IMG/VR virus record: IMGVR_UViG_3300032223_001001
Location: 1 to 64,000 of that record
Source: a virus
Reading direction: 5' to 3' (one strand)
DNA length: 64,000 nt
In this document: in pieces, positions 18,427 to 27,866 of the stretch
How positions within the stretch are numbered: position 1 is the stretch's first letter
Layout: every line of letters starts with the position of its first letter
Position numbers and translations under genes: made by a program
The notes under the pieces: model-generated
The model's database searches: none
What the model saw: only the letters and a program-made list of their open reading frames with translations
Told to the model about the DNA's origin: nothing

Positions 18427-21400
18427 TAATCTTCAATTTTTTCAAAATCTAACCATACTTGACCAAAACGATCAAAAGCAGTTTTACCTCGTTTTAACCC
18501 AAAATAAAAATAAAACGGAGCACCTGTTAATATGGTGTTTAAATCTGGGTTATTCTTATTCCACGATAAAACATTTGGATTATATTCACCCGAACTACCT
18601 ATAGAATAAATATACCCCTTGAAGTCTTTTGTAACACTTGATTGATTTGTTCTAAAATATCGTGAATCCGATTTTAAACGATCCAATTGTTGATACTTAT
18701 AACTGAAAAACACATTCCCATCGATTCCCTCAGTAAACCATTCATTTTCATCCTGACCAAAAATAACATTGTTACTACTACTTTTCATTTCCCATTGATA
18801 AAATGGCACTTCTTGTGTTTTAACTGGAATTGGTGAATAACATCGATCATCAACAATATTCCCAGTTTCAGAATATAAGTTACGTCTAGGTGTTATATAA
18901 TCCCTATTTTGAGTGATTGAACTAAAAAATACACCAATCACACTATCGTCATTTGGATTGCTATATATTGAAGATCCAACATATTCTTCTTCATCAAAAG
19001 GAACAATTCCAAACTCCGAATTAATCGCGTTCATTTGTGCGAAATCACCATCGATAAAATTATTGTCCCGACTAAAATATGTACTAATATTAGAACTAGA
19101 AATATTATTCAAAAAACCTGAACTAGTTATTCTATTTAATATAAATAAATTCAATAAATCTGAAGTATCACTAAAAGTAGTTGGTTCTAATTTATTTACA
19201 ATATACCCGTCAAACGTATCATCCATCGCAACTTCTTGCGTAAATACGTCCCTAGGACCCAAATCCATAATAGTTGTTGGATAGTTTAATAAATTTTTAT
19301 TACCGGCATAATTTTTAGAAATTGGTTGGCCAACAAATTTACCATCATCGGTATAAGGTGCCGAACGATAATAAAAATTATTAGTATTCGTATCCAAATA
19401 AATTAAATTAGTTGGGTATAAACTAGTAGGTTTATTATTACTATCAAACCTACGAACATTCGCAAAAGGAAACGCAAATAATGTACCATTCACCCAATTG
19501 TTAGAAAAAACGTGGGAAAACACATTTTGACAAGCGGCAAAATTTATCAACATTCTCGTCCTCCATTCATTTATCGACTGAAAATCCCTAACAATACTTA
19601 AAAATGGTATTGATACTAAAACATAACACCCCTTCTCCATAACTGGTTTATTCATCACAGTTTTACATTCCAAACGATCCTTACCTTCTTTAAGCCTAAA
19701 CAAATACGTACCTTTTGTTGGGTCATAAACGGATTCATAACAGCTTAATGGTAATAACTCCCCACATTGTAAGGTTTTTAACACACCAGGTAATTCACCA
19801 TCACCATTAGTTCCAACACCCGAAGACACTGTAGCCTCGGTAGACCCACCAGTATCATCCAAAATAAATACCTCAAACCCAACATTCGCATGTAAAGGTC
19901 GGTAACTATTGTAACTCGAATTTGGTTGATAATCAAAAGTGGATAATGGTAAACGATCTGAACGCATAACAATATAATTATCATTAACACTAGTTGTTTT
20001 ATTTATCGTAAAGGTATTCGTGATTTTTGGACAGGTATAATCTGTTTTTACACAAGTAGTACCAGCGCCTTTGCTAGTACATCCACCATTTCGTTGGATA
20101 AGCACCCTACTCATTCGTAAATAAGAACCACCCTCAATATGTTCACCAGTATAATAACATGCCTTATTAGGTATCGTATTTGGATAAGTTTCTGAAGGTT
20201 GATACCCTTCACTATAACTACCACCAGAACCATATCCATTAATCCATCGGGTAACATATTCGTTCCCACTATGATTTCTAGGAATATTTGTATTTTGAAA
20301 ACTAACACTATTCGTTGATGCATAATCCGACTCAACTTTACACCCATTACCATCACTTCCACCATTTATTCCAGTGTTAACATCTAAACCTGAATAATAC
20401 TGGGTTAACGTAGTTGTAAAACCACTCATTTGGTTTCCAGGTAAAAAATTATAAGATTTATAATATAATCGTGAATTAGAATACGAATCAATAGTTTGAT
20501 TGTCACCAGTATGTTTAACATTTAATGATGTACCTTGAATTGGAATATTTAATTTGTACTGACCACTAACTTTAACATTCCCAAAGGTATTATACCCAAA
20601 TAATTTACTTAAATCATATTCACACGTTGTTCGACTTGAGTGGGGATCAACACCTCTAACTAAAAACACCACAAATTGTTTGTTATAATCATTATATTGT
20701 TTTAATGGATTATAATCTTTATAACGCATTGTATCACAATCTAATCTAGACCCATCTGGTAATTTAAATTTAGGGTCAATACGACTAACCTTTAAGGTGT
20801 ACATATTATTATCCAAATAACGGGATTTTAATGAATTTTGTAACGAAGAACCACACTTTAATTCAAAATCACCATAAGTCATTCCGGTAACAACTTGAAA
20901 ATATTCAACATCCAACGGAAACTTTTGATATAACACATCTTCAGTTTTACCAGTTAAATTATACGTAGTAATATTATTCCCAGTACCATCTGGTTTTGCC
21001 CATGTAACATCAACTGGTGTTGGTGTGGCACTAAATAAAATTGAACTTCCCGTTATTGAATTAGTTCCATAATCATTTTGAGTGTTCCCAGTTAAATTTA
21101 TATCCGTCGATTTTTTACTATCTTGGAACGTTACTAAACTACCATTGGTGAAATTATTAGCGACTTCTGGAGTTATAAATAACGCAATAACATTGTCTAA
21201 ATGGTATGTTGATGGGTCAGGATTTAATGTTGTGTCAAACCTAACTTTAATTTGGTTCACTCCACGACCACCTTCAGCCCCAGCGTTAAACCCACTGTTC
21301 GGTACTGTATTATCATAATATTTCGCCTTAACATTAAATAAATTAATACGTTCAGGTAAAGGTAAATCAGTTGAAAAAGTACCCCAATAAATTGTTTTTG

Positions 21401-23645
21401 GTGTAGCATCTTCATCTTTTGGATCAACCATAATCTGCATAAATTCATTTAATTGTGTCGTACCACCACCACATTCATACGTTTTGGTTGAAAAAGGTTT
21501 TGGACCCCCATTTACTGTTGTACTAACACCAGTACCAATATCACCCGAACTAGGAATTGGTTGACCACCAAAAATACCACCCAAAGCAGCGCCTCCAGAC
21601 GCTTCTTGAGTTGTTGCCGAATAATTCATCGCAACATACAATGGTGTTAATAAAGCAGTACCATTATTATTAGTAGGAACTGAATTCGTTGACCCACCAC
21701 TATTTGACGTGGTGTTTTGACTTGATTCTAACGACCCCAAATCTTGAGACCCTAATGGTTTACATTCACAAAAATCACAATCAGGAAACGTATAGTTAGG
21801 TAGTTTGAAATTCCTGAAATATTTCTTGACTTTATTAATCAAGAAAAATAAACCAACCATTAACAAACTATATGATAAATATTGTCCAGATTTTAACCCA
21901 AAAGATATCGCTAATGGAACGTTGGGTGGTGTGGATATTAATGACGAACCCGAAGAAATACCCTCTTGTACTGACAAATAAAGAAATAACCCACTTAATA
22001 ACAAAACCCATGGACCTAATATTACCGTGACAAGAAACGATAACACGTGTAATAAAGTTACAACATTGAAAATCACCGGATACATCAAAAACATTAATAT
22101 CCTAAATAACGTAAAAATAATGTTATTATTAAACTGCCCGTCATTGGAAGGGAACTTATTATTCTCCCCTTCACAATCGGTATTCAATATATCTTTAATG
22201 GCAATATACCTACGATTATTGGAACTAACCCTAAATTGACTAATTAATTCAGACACCGTATATACCTTATTATACGTGAAATCATAAAACTTGTCTTCAC
22301 AATTTATTGCCGATTCAATATGTTTCACCCCCGTAGTATAATACGTATCAAACACACTAGTACCAGTATAGCCATAGTCATTCCAATCCAATGAAAACGC
22401 ATAGGATGTTTTGAAATCCAATAACGCAGCACCACTAGTTGGTTTGTTAGGACTACTAGATAACCCCCAACCATATTCACGAATATTTGGAACCAAAAAA
22501 TAACCACGTTTAACCGAACCCTCCAATGTTGGAGCTTGATTCCATTTAATCTTAAATCGGTATTTAGCCCTGGTGGGAACACCAACTTGTGGATTAGTTG
22601 AAATCGTCCTATTACCAAATTCATCGGTTGTCACATAATCCAAATTCATTGGAAGATCCAATAACCATGTACCATTTTCATCAATAACCTGACCACCATT
22701 CGCTAACTCAAAAGCCTCCAATATTGGTCTACCCAAGTTATCAGTATTTATGGTTTGTCTAATTGATTTAATTTCACCAGGACCAGCAATCAACCCACAT
22801 AACTCGCCCAGTTTTTTACGTACCTTCCCAGTACGTTTAACCAATTGATCATCCGGTGAACTGAATATCGAACCCATGAAAATAGATGTAGGTTTAATAT
22901 CAATACCAGCCTCTTTTGATAAATCAAAATCCGTCCTGGTAATACCCAACGAACATATATCTGGTTGACCCCAAAATGGCTCAACTTCAATGTTTCTATT
23001 AAAAGTTACTAATTGAGGTAACGAATCCAAATTCGTAGATGACTTGAATTTACTGTTATTCACTTGATCCTCGGTCGTTAAACCCATACGAATTAAATCT
23101 TGAGGCGTTAACGAAAATTCACCAATATCCGATAAATCAAGATCAATAAATAAGGTTTGTTGACCAACAGGAACTCCAAACAACATAAAGTCACCACTAT
23201 CATTGGTGGTTGTCGTATATTTATAATACTTGTCAAAAACCTCAATTAAATAAGGTTCCAACAAAATATCACTTTTCTCAAAAAATGTTCCAGTTGGTGT
23301 ATGATTGGTATGTTGTTGTGTATATGGTAATAGATTATATCTATACCCTTCATCATTAACATCCGATAACGTCTTATAAGGATATAATTCGGAAATAATT
23401 GGGTTTAACGCATCTTCTTCCGTCAATGGAATAAATATGGATACTTTAGTATTTGGTATACCAAAACCATTGTTAACACTAACCCTACCAACAACAACCC
23501 CATAATCGGAACATTGTCTGGTGTATACTTCACTCTGTAATAATTTTAAGGATAAAATTTCAAGATAATCAAAATCTTGTTCTATATTTACTTTAATTGA
23601 TGTATCTTTACCTACTGTGGTTCTAATTCTATACGAATTTGACAT
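18426..23645 (-). CDS. Giant baseplate-region protein with internal membrane segments (1739 aa)
   Basis: The N-terminal region (about residues 45-180) has a carboxypeptidase-regulatory-like beta sandwich: Val-Val-Gly-Arg-Val-Ser-Val-Asn-Asn-Gly, Pro-Asn-Thr-Lys-Val-Ser-Ile, and later Asn-Asp-Ser-Gly-Asp-Phe-Met-Leu-Phe-Gly-Val-Pro-Val-Gly. Residues about 507-560 are a long hydrophobic stretch without charges that could form two membrane spans. Another span lies near 588-605, followed by a Lys-rich stop (Asn-Lys-Val-Lys-Lys-Tyr) and a Cys-rich segment (Asp-Cys-Asp-Phe-Cys-Glu-Cys). The rest is beta-rich and Asn/Thr-rich. Lying immediately downstream of gp6, it takes the place of T4 gp7. Membrane segments are unexpected in a baseplate wedge and could insert into the host envelope. 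An AT motif and hairpin precede its start. Confidence 0.6.
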   Translation of the reverse strand: MSNSYRIRTTVGKDTSIKVNIEQDFDYLEILSLKLLQSEVYTRQCSDYGVVVGRVSVNNGFGIPNTKVSIFIPLTEEDALNPIISELYPYKTLSDVNDEGYRYNLLPYTQQHTNHTPTGTFFEKSDILLEPYLIEVFDKYYKYTTTTNDSGDFMLFGVPVGQQTLFIDLDLSDIGEFSLTPQDLIRMGLTTEDQVNNSKFKSSTNLDSLPQLVTFNRNIEVEPFWGQPDICSLGITRTDFDLSKEAGIDIKPTSIFMGSIFSSPDDQLVKRTGKVRKKLGELCGLIAGPGEIKSIRQTINTDNLGRPILEAFELANGGQVIDENGTWLLDLPMNLDYVTTDEFGNRTISTNPQVGVPTRAKYRFKIKWNQAPTLEGSVKRGYFLVPNIREYGWGLSSSPNKPTSGAALLDFKTSYAFSLDWNDYGYTGTSVFDTYYTTGVKHIESAINCEDKFYDFTYNKVYTVSELISQFRVSSNNRRYIAIKDILNTDCEGENNKFPSNDGQFNNNIIFTLFRILMFLMYPVIFNVVTLLHVLSFLVTVILGPWVLLLSGLFLYLSVQEGISSGSSLISTPPNVPLAISFGLKSGQYLSYSLLMVGLFFLINKVKKYFRNFKLPNYTFPDCDFCECKPLGSQDLGSLESSQNTTSNSGGSTNSVPTNNNGTALLTPLYVAMNYSATTQEASGGAALGGIFGGQPIPSSGDIGTGVSTTVNGGPKPFSTKTYECGGGTTQLNEFMQIMVDPKDEDATPKTIYWGTFSTDLPLPERINLFNVKAKYYDNTVPNSGFNAGAEGGRGVNQIKVRFDTTLNPDPSTYHLDNVIALFITPEVANNFTNGSLVTFQDSKKSTDINLTGNTQNDYGTNSITGSSILFSATPTPVDVTWAKPDGTGNNITTYNLTGKTEDVLYQKFPLDVEYFQVVTGMTYGDFELKCGSSLQNSLKSRYLDNNMYTLKVSRIDPKFKLPDGSRLDCDTMRYKDYNPLKQYNDYNKQFVVFLVRGVDPHSSRTTCEYDLSKLFGYNTFGNVKVSGQYKLNIPIQGTSLNVKHTGDNQTIDSYSNSRLYYKSYNFLPGNQMSGFTTTLTQYYSGLDVNTGINGGSDGNGCKVESDYASTNSVSFQNTNIPRNHSGNEYVTRWINGYGSGGSYSEGYQPSETYPNTIPNKACYYTGEHIEGGSYLRMSRVLIQRNGGCTSKGAGTTCVKTDYTCPKITNTFTINKTTSVNDNYIVMRSDRLPLSTFDYQPNSSYNSYRPLHANVGFEVFILDDTGGSTEATVSSGVGTNGDGELPGVLKTLQCGELLPLSCYESVYDPTKGTYLFRLKEGKDRLECKTVMNKPVMEKGCYVLVSIPFLSIVRDFQSINEWRTRMLINFAACQNVFSHVFSNNWVNGTLFAFPFANVRRFDSNNKPTSLYPTNLIYLDTNTNNFYYRSAPYTDDGKFVGQPISKNYAGNKNLLNYPTTIMDLGPRDVFTQEVAMDDTFDGYIVNKLEPTTFSDTSDLLNLFILNRITSSGFLNNISSSNISTYFSRDNNFIDGDFAQMNAINSEFGIVPFDEEEYVGSSIYSNPNDDSVIGVFFSSITQNRDYITPRRNLYSETGNIVDDRCYSPIPVKTQEVPFYQWEMKSSSNNVIFGQDENEWFTEGIDGNVFFSYKYQQLDRLKSDSRYFRTNQSSVTKDFKGYIYSIGSSGEYNPNVLSWNKNNPDLNTILTGAPFYFYFGLKRGKTAFDRFGQVWLDFEKIED

Positions 23646-23652
23646 AATTTAC

Positions 23653-23668
23653 CTTTTTTAATAAATAG
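23653..23668 (-). promoter_or_regulatory. Candidate phage promoter motif upstream of the 1739-aa gene
   Basis: The minus strand reads CTATTTATTAAAAAAG, ending 8 bases before the ATG at 23645. It overlaps the hairpin at 23663-23682, so readthrough and initiation may be linked here. Confidence 0.4.
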
Positions 23669-23682
23669 CAATCTTGCTATTT
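23663..23682 (-). terminator. Short hairpin between the gp6-like and 1739-aa genes
   Basis: A perfect 9-bp stem (AAATAGCAA/TTGCTATTT, 2-base loop) lies in the 71-base gap. The following minus-strand bases are ATTAAAAAAG rather than T-rich, so it is either a weak terminator or an RNA-stabilising or processing stem. Confidence 0.35.
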
Positions 23683-23716
23683 TTAATAGTAAGGCATATT
23701 TCACCAAAATAAATTA

Positions 23717-25555
23717 TCAATTAAAACTAACCGTAGATAAATTCTTAACTCGAATATTAATATCCTTATTCGGAAACTTTATCTGGTATATCTGGGTTGG
23801 TTCCGCAAAAATTGTATCATCAATTAACTCAATTTCTTTAGTTTCATTGTCAACATATCGTTGCGAAGTTTGAGAAGAAGAATATTGTCCCCCAACCTTA
23901 TTAAACACCTTAATATCGGATATACTAATAACCCCATTTTGAGTTTGAATATCCCTCCTTAAGTCCGAAATAAATACATTTTGTCCCATCTGACGATTTG
24001 TAGAATCAAAATACGTTGATATTAAACCAATGATTTGGGATATAACAATTCCCTGGTTTTGACTATTATCCAACACAACATCAACATTAAGACCCAAATT
24101 AATAACATTTGCCGATTCAACAGATATATAATCATTCATCATACGATAATTCGATAAATAATTGCTAATATTGTTCATCAATGTATTGGATATGGATTCC
24201 GTTAAATTCCCGGATTCATCATATGACAATAACTTAATCTTAATTTTATTATTTTCTTCCGTTATCGAAACCTTCGCCGGAGCCCCAAATTGGGATGGCA
24301 TTGTTCTTAATATCGAATCATAATCATTGATTGTAACCGCTCTATTTTGTGCGGAAAAATTAAATCCAACCAAATTCCTAACCTCCTCCATTGTAGGAGC
24401 ACCAGCACCGCCAATGGCCGCCGTTACGTTATTACAACTCAATGAATTTATAACCGTATTGTTAATATTCTCCGATGGCCCATTCACAAAAAAGGATACA
24501 GTACCCACTTGCGTTATCACATTAACACCAACATTACTAGGTGTTCCACCACCAACTCTATATTGAATAAACAACGTGGAATTAGGTTTCAACACACTAC
24601 CCAAGGCAAAATTATTGGAATATTTATTCAAGTCCAACTTAAACCCATTACGAGCAAACTCCCTTAATTGTTCATCGGCAGATTGACTACCACCACCAAA
24701 AGTCATCTTCATAAAACCTTGTGGGGTAAATTCAGTAATAAACTTATCATTAGTAGAAATATATTTACCAACCTTAATACCAGGTTTATCCGATACTTTA
24801 GTAGGATCTTCAACAAACACTCTATCCTCCGCCAACGCTTTTACTTCGTACCAACGATTGTCAGCACCCAAAAACTCCTGTGCCGAAGGTACATTACTAT
24901 ATTGTGTACCATCCTTCAACAATACACTAGTGATACCCAAAACATTTTGTTCAGGCAAAAACATTTCAAAAAATGGGCGAACATCCGATGGATTAATAAC
25001 CCGTTTAAACACCTTCGTCGAACCATTAACCACCGTTTCCCTCTTGGTAATAGTATAATTAATCAATGTACCATTAACGTCAAAATTGGGAACTTTTAAC
25101 CTATTTGGAAACCCTTCCGCGTTTAATGGTGATGAAAAATCAATATCATTAACATTCTCAAAAACTTGTCCAGCACCCAATACTTGTGATCCACGTCGCA
25201 ATATACCACAATACCTTAAGTCCTCCTTATCCCCAAACGCGGGAACGGTAATAGAAAAATCAACCAACGCAACAGATGGTCTCTGCCCCGGAATCTTAAG
25301 ACCATAAGTCCTAGCAATATTATAAATGGATGATGGTTGTTGTGCATATTGTAACACCGTTTCCTGAATACTACGATCAATATTAAATTGTAAATTATCC
25401 GCAACGGCTGCATTTAAATCCAATAAAACCGAAAATATGGACGCATCATTGAAGTTATCCAATAATTCAGGATAATACGTCCTAGTGAAATTTATTAATT
25501 CAGCTCTAATAGATTGAAAATCCCTGGTTGTATATGATATCTTCTTGTTTGCCAT
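23717..25555 (-). CDS. Baseplate wedge protein, T4 gp6 / baseplate J family
   Basis: A 612-aa protein. The N terminus Ile-Ser-Tyr-Thr-Thr-Arg-Asp-Phe-Gln-Ser-Ile followed by Ala-Ser-Ile-Phe-Ser-Val-Leu-Leu-Asp-Leu-Asn-Ala-Ala-Val-Ala-Asp-Asn is the classic opening of T4 gp6-like proteins. Later landmarks are Gly-Gly-Gly-Thr-Pro-Ser-Asn-Val-Gly, Ala-Pro-Thr-Met-Glu-Glu-Val-Arg and Asn-Arg-Ala-Val-Thr-Ile-Asn-Asp-Tyr near residues 380-425, which mark the baseplate J-like core. gp6 dimers form the ring of the wedge and the contraction-triggering iris. The length is close to T4 gp6. It lies 5 bases after the gp25-like gene, a pairing conserved across contractile systems. Confidence 0.9.
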   Translation of the reverse strand: MANKKISYTTRDFQSIRAELINFTRTYYPELLDNFNDASIFSVLLDLNAAVADNLQFNIDRSIQETVLQYAQQPSSIYNIARTYGLKIPGQRPSVALVDFSITVPAFGDKEDLRYCGILRRGSQVLGAGQVFENVNDIDFSSPLNAEGFPNRLKVPNFDVNGTLINYTITKRETVVNGSTKVFKRVINPSDVRPFFEMFLPEQNVLGITSVLLKDGTQYSNVPSAQEFLGADNRWYEVKALAEDRVFVEDPTKVSDKPGIKVGKYISTNDKFITEFTPQGFMKMTFGGGSQSADEQLREFARNGFKLDLNKYSNNFALGSVLKPNSTLFIQYRVGGGTPSNVGVNVITQVGTVSFFVNGPSENINNTVINSLSCNNVTAAIGGAGAPTMEEVRNLVGFNFSAQNRAVTINDYDSILRTMPSQFGAPAKVSITEENNKIKIKLLSYDESGNLTESISNTLMNNISNYLSNYRMMNDYISVESANVINLGLNVDVVLDNSQNQGIVISQIIGLISTYFDSTNRQMGQNVFISDLRRDIQTQNGVISISDIKVFNKVGGQYSSSQTSQRYVDNETKEIELIDDTIFAEPTQIYQIKFPNKDINIRVKNLSTVSFN

Positions 25556-25560
25556 TATAA

Positions 25561-26019
25561 TTAAATATTTAATATGATAAAATCACTCGCGTTAAACGCC
25601 CCTTCATTAATAGTATAGTCAATACGAACCCTCGCAACATGTTCAAGTTCCCCCAAACCAGAAACATTAACCTCACGGTCTTGTTCACCATTAACATAAT
25701 TCCCATCAACATCCTCAGATGCCGGTTTAATAGATATGTTCGTTATAGTTATCCCCGGAATATACTCCCCAACAGAATCCCGAATTTCAGACTCAATATC
25801 CGAAAAGGTGGGACCATCCATAGGTTCAAACAAATATTCATATAACCTCGTACCAAAATCGGGTAAATAATACCTACTCCCCTTCCTGGTCAAAATTAAA
25901 TGAATTAAATTGGATCTTATTTCCTCGTTGTTATCCAACGATAAATCCAAATATTTCCCATCAACAGAATCCCGAAACGGAAAATTTATTCCAATAGTAT
26001 AACCATACGCCATAACCAT
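25561..26019 (-). CDS. Baseplate wedge protein, T4 gp25 family
   Basis: A 152-aa protein with the gp25/GPW fold pattern: an early Asn-x-Glu-Glu-Ile-Arg-x-Asn-Leu-x-x-Leu-Ile-Leu helix, Gly-Ser-Arg-Tyr-Tyr-Leu-Pro-Asp-Phe-Gly-Thr, and the core Leu-Phe-Glu-Pro (residues 63-66) that corresponds to the conserved EPR loop binding the gp6/gp7 bundle. A C-terminal strand with Val-Arg-Ile-Asp-Tyr completes it. The first methionine and the third (Met-Ala-Tyr-Gly) are both possible starts. gp25 proteins nucleate sheath assembly at the baseplate. It forms a co-transcribed pair with the gp6-like gene. Confidence 0.88.
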   Translation of the reverse strand: MVMAYGYTIGINFPFRDSVDGKYLDLSLDNNEEIRSNLIHLILTRKGSRYYLPDFGTRLYEYLFEPMDGPTFSDIESEIRDSVGEYIPGITITNISIKPASEDVDGNYVNGEQDREVNVSGLGELEHVARVRIDYTINEGAFNASDFIILNI

Positions 26020-26105
26020 AAATATATAATTATAACGTTTTTTATAAAGATTAAAAAGTCAAGTCAAGTTTTTTGAACAATAAACTTGTCATACCAACAT
26101 AAATA
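26020..26105 (-). promoter_or_regulatory. Intergenic region, probable promoter for the gp25-gp6 cluster
   Basis: This gap separates the nrdA terminator from the gp25-like gene. On the minus strand it contains a direct repeat CTTGACTTGAC about 22 bases upstream of TATAAT, and further down ATATATTTATG just before the start. A CAAGTTT/AAACTTG inverted repeat is also present (about 26065-26095). Spacing is not ideal for a sigma70-type promoter, so the exact element is uncertain. Confidence 0.35.
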
Positions 26106-26134
26106 AAAAAACCCACCTTGTTTAGGGGTGGGTT
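26106..26134 (-). terminator. Rho-independent terminator after nrdA
   Basis: The minus strand has AACCCACC, a 9-base loop, GGTGGGTT, then a run of T residues, 20 bases after the nrdA stop codon. This separates the nucleotide-metabolism genes from the baseplate cluster. Confidence 0.85.
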
Positions 26135-26154
26135 AATTAGTTATTTATTTCATT

Positions 26155-27852
26155 TTAAGATGAACATCCAAAACACTCAAACGGAGAATCCGATGGTTTG
26201 GAAGGTGTTATATTAACCGTTGGAGTTTCAGTCTTTTTAACTGGTTGTTTGGTTTTTGAAATATCAATTGCCAAGTGTTTAGCCCCAGTTGAAATAGCTT
26301 TAGTCCTAACATAATAACATAAAGTCTTTAACCCCTTTTCCCAAGCATGGAAGTGTGATGATGTTATTTTAGATAATGTTGGATTACCCATATAGATATT
26401 CATCGATTGTGATTGGTCAATAAATGGTGCACGATCCGCTGCCATATTAATTAAATCACGTTGAGAAATTTCCCATATGGTTTTATACTTCTGGATTAAA
26501 TGTTCAATACGTTTAACCTTTTTAGTATAATTCTTATCTTCAGTATCCAAATAGTTATTGAAATTCACATTTTGAATCGATCCTTCATTTAAGATAATTT
26601 CATTCTTCAAGTCTTCACTCCAAATTCCCAATTTCTCAAAATCGTTAATTAAATACTTGTTAACAATTAAAATTTCACCACCAACAACACGTCTGTTAAA
26701 TAACGCAGAGTGTGCTGGCTCGGTCATTTCAAAAGAACCAGTAATTTTTGCCGAACTATTGTGACTAACACAACCATTTTCAGTGATATAATGATGCACT
26801 TCATCAACCTCAATATCCCACACTGGTTGAACCCCTTGAACGATAACTAATACCACCTTCATTATTCTTTTTTCAAGATTAACAATTCTATCTGAAACTT
26901 CAATATCTTTAACTTTAATCCAGATTTGTTGACCTTCGCGTTCAACTAAAAATTTATGTTCCGAACTACACTTAAAGATTACCCCATCTTCCATTTCAAT
27001 GTTGTATATTTCAGTATGACCATTGTAATAGATTTTGTTTGATAAATGATACCCATCCATTGTTTTAACTCTTAATGGTTTTTCAAAATTAAACCAAACA
27101 CCACCCGTTTTTTCAGATTCCACTTCATCAACATTGATATTATTCATTTCACAAATTTCTCTAAATGATAACACACCTTCTTCAGTGATAATTTTAGTAT
27201 CTGAAGTTTGACAAGCTACAGGCATCTGAGCGGTAAATAATGAATTACAAACACCATGTTGTTTCACTTCATTCTTTAGTTCACTCCAGTCCCACATACC
27301 AGTTAAATTATCTTCAGTTAAACCCCACATATCATACTGGAAGATACCTTCACTCATTGGACTTCCGTTGAAGAATTTATAAGGTTCATATTTACCATAT
27401 TTACACAAATCTTTACTTTCAGTGATCGCCGCGAAGTAGATTGTTTCAAAAATTTGTTTGTTCAATTTTTTAGCCTCTTCTGAAGTAAATACGTAGTCCA
27501 TAATATAAAACACATCCGCCAAACCTTGTACACCAATAGCAATTGCTCGTTGTTCAAGACCACCTTTTTTACCTTGATCTGTAGAATAACTATTAATATC
27601 AATAACCTTATTTAATGATCTAACAACTTTACGAACTTCATTATATAATAACGTAAAATCAAACTTCCCATCAATGATAAAATTCTTTAATACCAATGAC
27701 GATAACGTACATATAGCCGTTTCTGTCTCCGTTGTTGCTTGAAAAATTTCACAGTTGTGAACTAAAATGTTCGTCGCGTAAAAATTTTGAGTTTCCGGAA
27801 CTTGAATATCGTAAACGTCTTGTTTTTCTTCTAGTTTTTTAATCTTAATCAT
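26155..27852 (-). CDS. nrdA: Ribonucleotide reductase large subunit, C-terminal half with split-intein C part and a mini-intein
   Basis: A 565-aa protein. Residues 1-33 are the C-terminal piece of a split intein ending Val-His-Asn. Residues 34-213 are NrdA, opening with Cys-Glu-Ile, where Glu35 is the catalytic Glu of the Asn-Leu-Cys-x-Glu loop; Ala-Ile-Cys-Thr-Leu-Ser-Ser (Cys48) follows, the second redox cysteine. Residues 214-365 are a mini-intein between Met-Pro-Val-Ala and Ser-Ser-Ala-Lys. Residues 366-565 complete the barrel, with the radical-transfer Tyr-Tyr pair in Leu-Cys-Tyr-Tyr-Val-Arg-Thr-Lys and a C-terminal Cys-x-x-Cys tail (Glu-Cys-Phe-Gly-Cys) that passes electrons from thioredoxin. 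Removing both inteins and joining to the upstream half gives about 806 residues, a normal NrdA length. The enzyme reduces NDPs for phage DNA synthesis. Confidence 0.9.
   Translation of the reverse strand: MIKIKKLEEKQDVYDIQVPETQNFYATNILVHNCEIFQATTETETAICTLSSLVLKNFIIDGKFDFTLLYNEVRKVVRSLNKVIDINSYSTDQGKKGGLEQRAIAIGVQGLADVFYIMDYVFTSEEAKKLNKQIFETIYFAAITESKDLCKYGKYEPYKFFNGSPMSEGIFQYDMWGLTEDNLTGMWDWSELKNEVKQHGVCNSLFTAQMPVACQTSDTKIITEEGVLSFREICEMNNINVDEVESEKTGGVWFNFEKPLRVKTMDGYHLSNKIYYNGHTEIYNIEMEDGVIFKCSSEHKFLVEREGQQIWIKVKDIEVSDRIVNLEKRIMKVVLVIVQGVQPVWDIEVDEVHHYITENGCVSHNSSAKITGSFEMTEPAHSALFNRRVVGGEILIVNKYLINDFEKLGIWSEDLKNEIILNEGSIQNVNFNNYLDTEDKNYTKKVKRIEHLIQKYKTIWEISQRDLINMAADRAPFIDQSQSMNIYMGNPTLSKITSSHFHAWEKGLKTLCYYVRTKAISTGAKHLAIDISKTKQPVKKTETPTVNITPSKPSDSPFECFGCSS
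26758..27213 (-). other. Cis-splicing mini-intein inside NrdA
   Basis: Residues 214-365 of the C-terminal NrdA polypeptide, 152 aa. It starts with Cys-Gln-Thr-Ser-Asp-Thr-Lys-Ile-Ile-Thr-Glu-Glu-Gly (block A). A block B-like Cys-Ser-Ser-Glu-His-Lys-Phe carries a His but not the usual Thr, and it ends Cys-Val-Ser-His-Asn before Ser. Flanking Met-Pro-Val-Ala and Ser-Ser-Ala-Lys-Ile join to the conserved PMPxASxAQ-like NrdA segment. No LAGLIDADG or HNH motif and no room for one, so it has lost or never had an endonuclease. Confidence 0.85.
27754..27852 (-). other. C-terminal piece of the NrdA split intein
   Basis: The first 33 residues of the downstream NrdA gene: a block F-like Val-Tyr-Asp-Ile-Gln-Val-Pro-Glu-Thr-Gln-Asn-Phe-Tyr-Ala, then block G Ile-Leu-Val-His-Asn followed by Cys. 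The size and the Asn/Cys junction are those of known split-intein C parts. Confidence 0.9.
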
Positions 27853-27866
27853 ATTTTTTTTAGTTT

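Noticed and set aside
24668-25099. Plus-strand open frame of 143 codons opposite gp6
   Set aside because: Antisense to a clear gp6-like gene; no start context and low-complexity translation.
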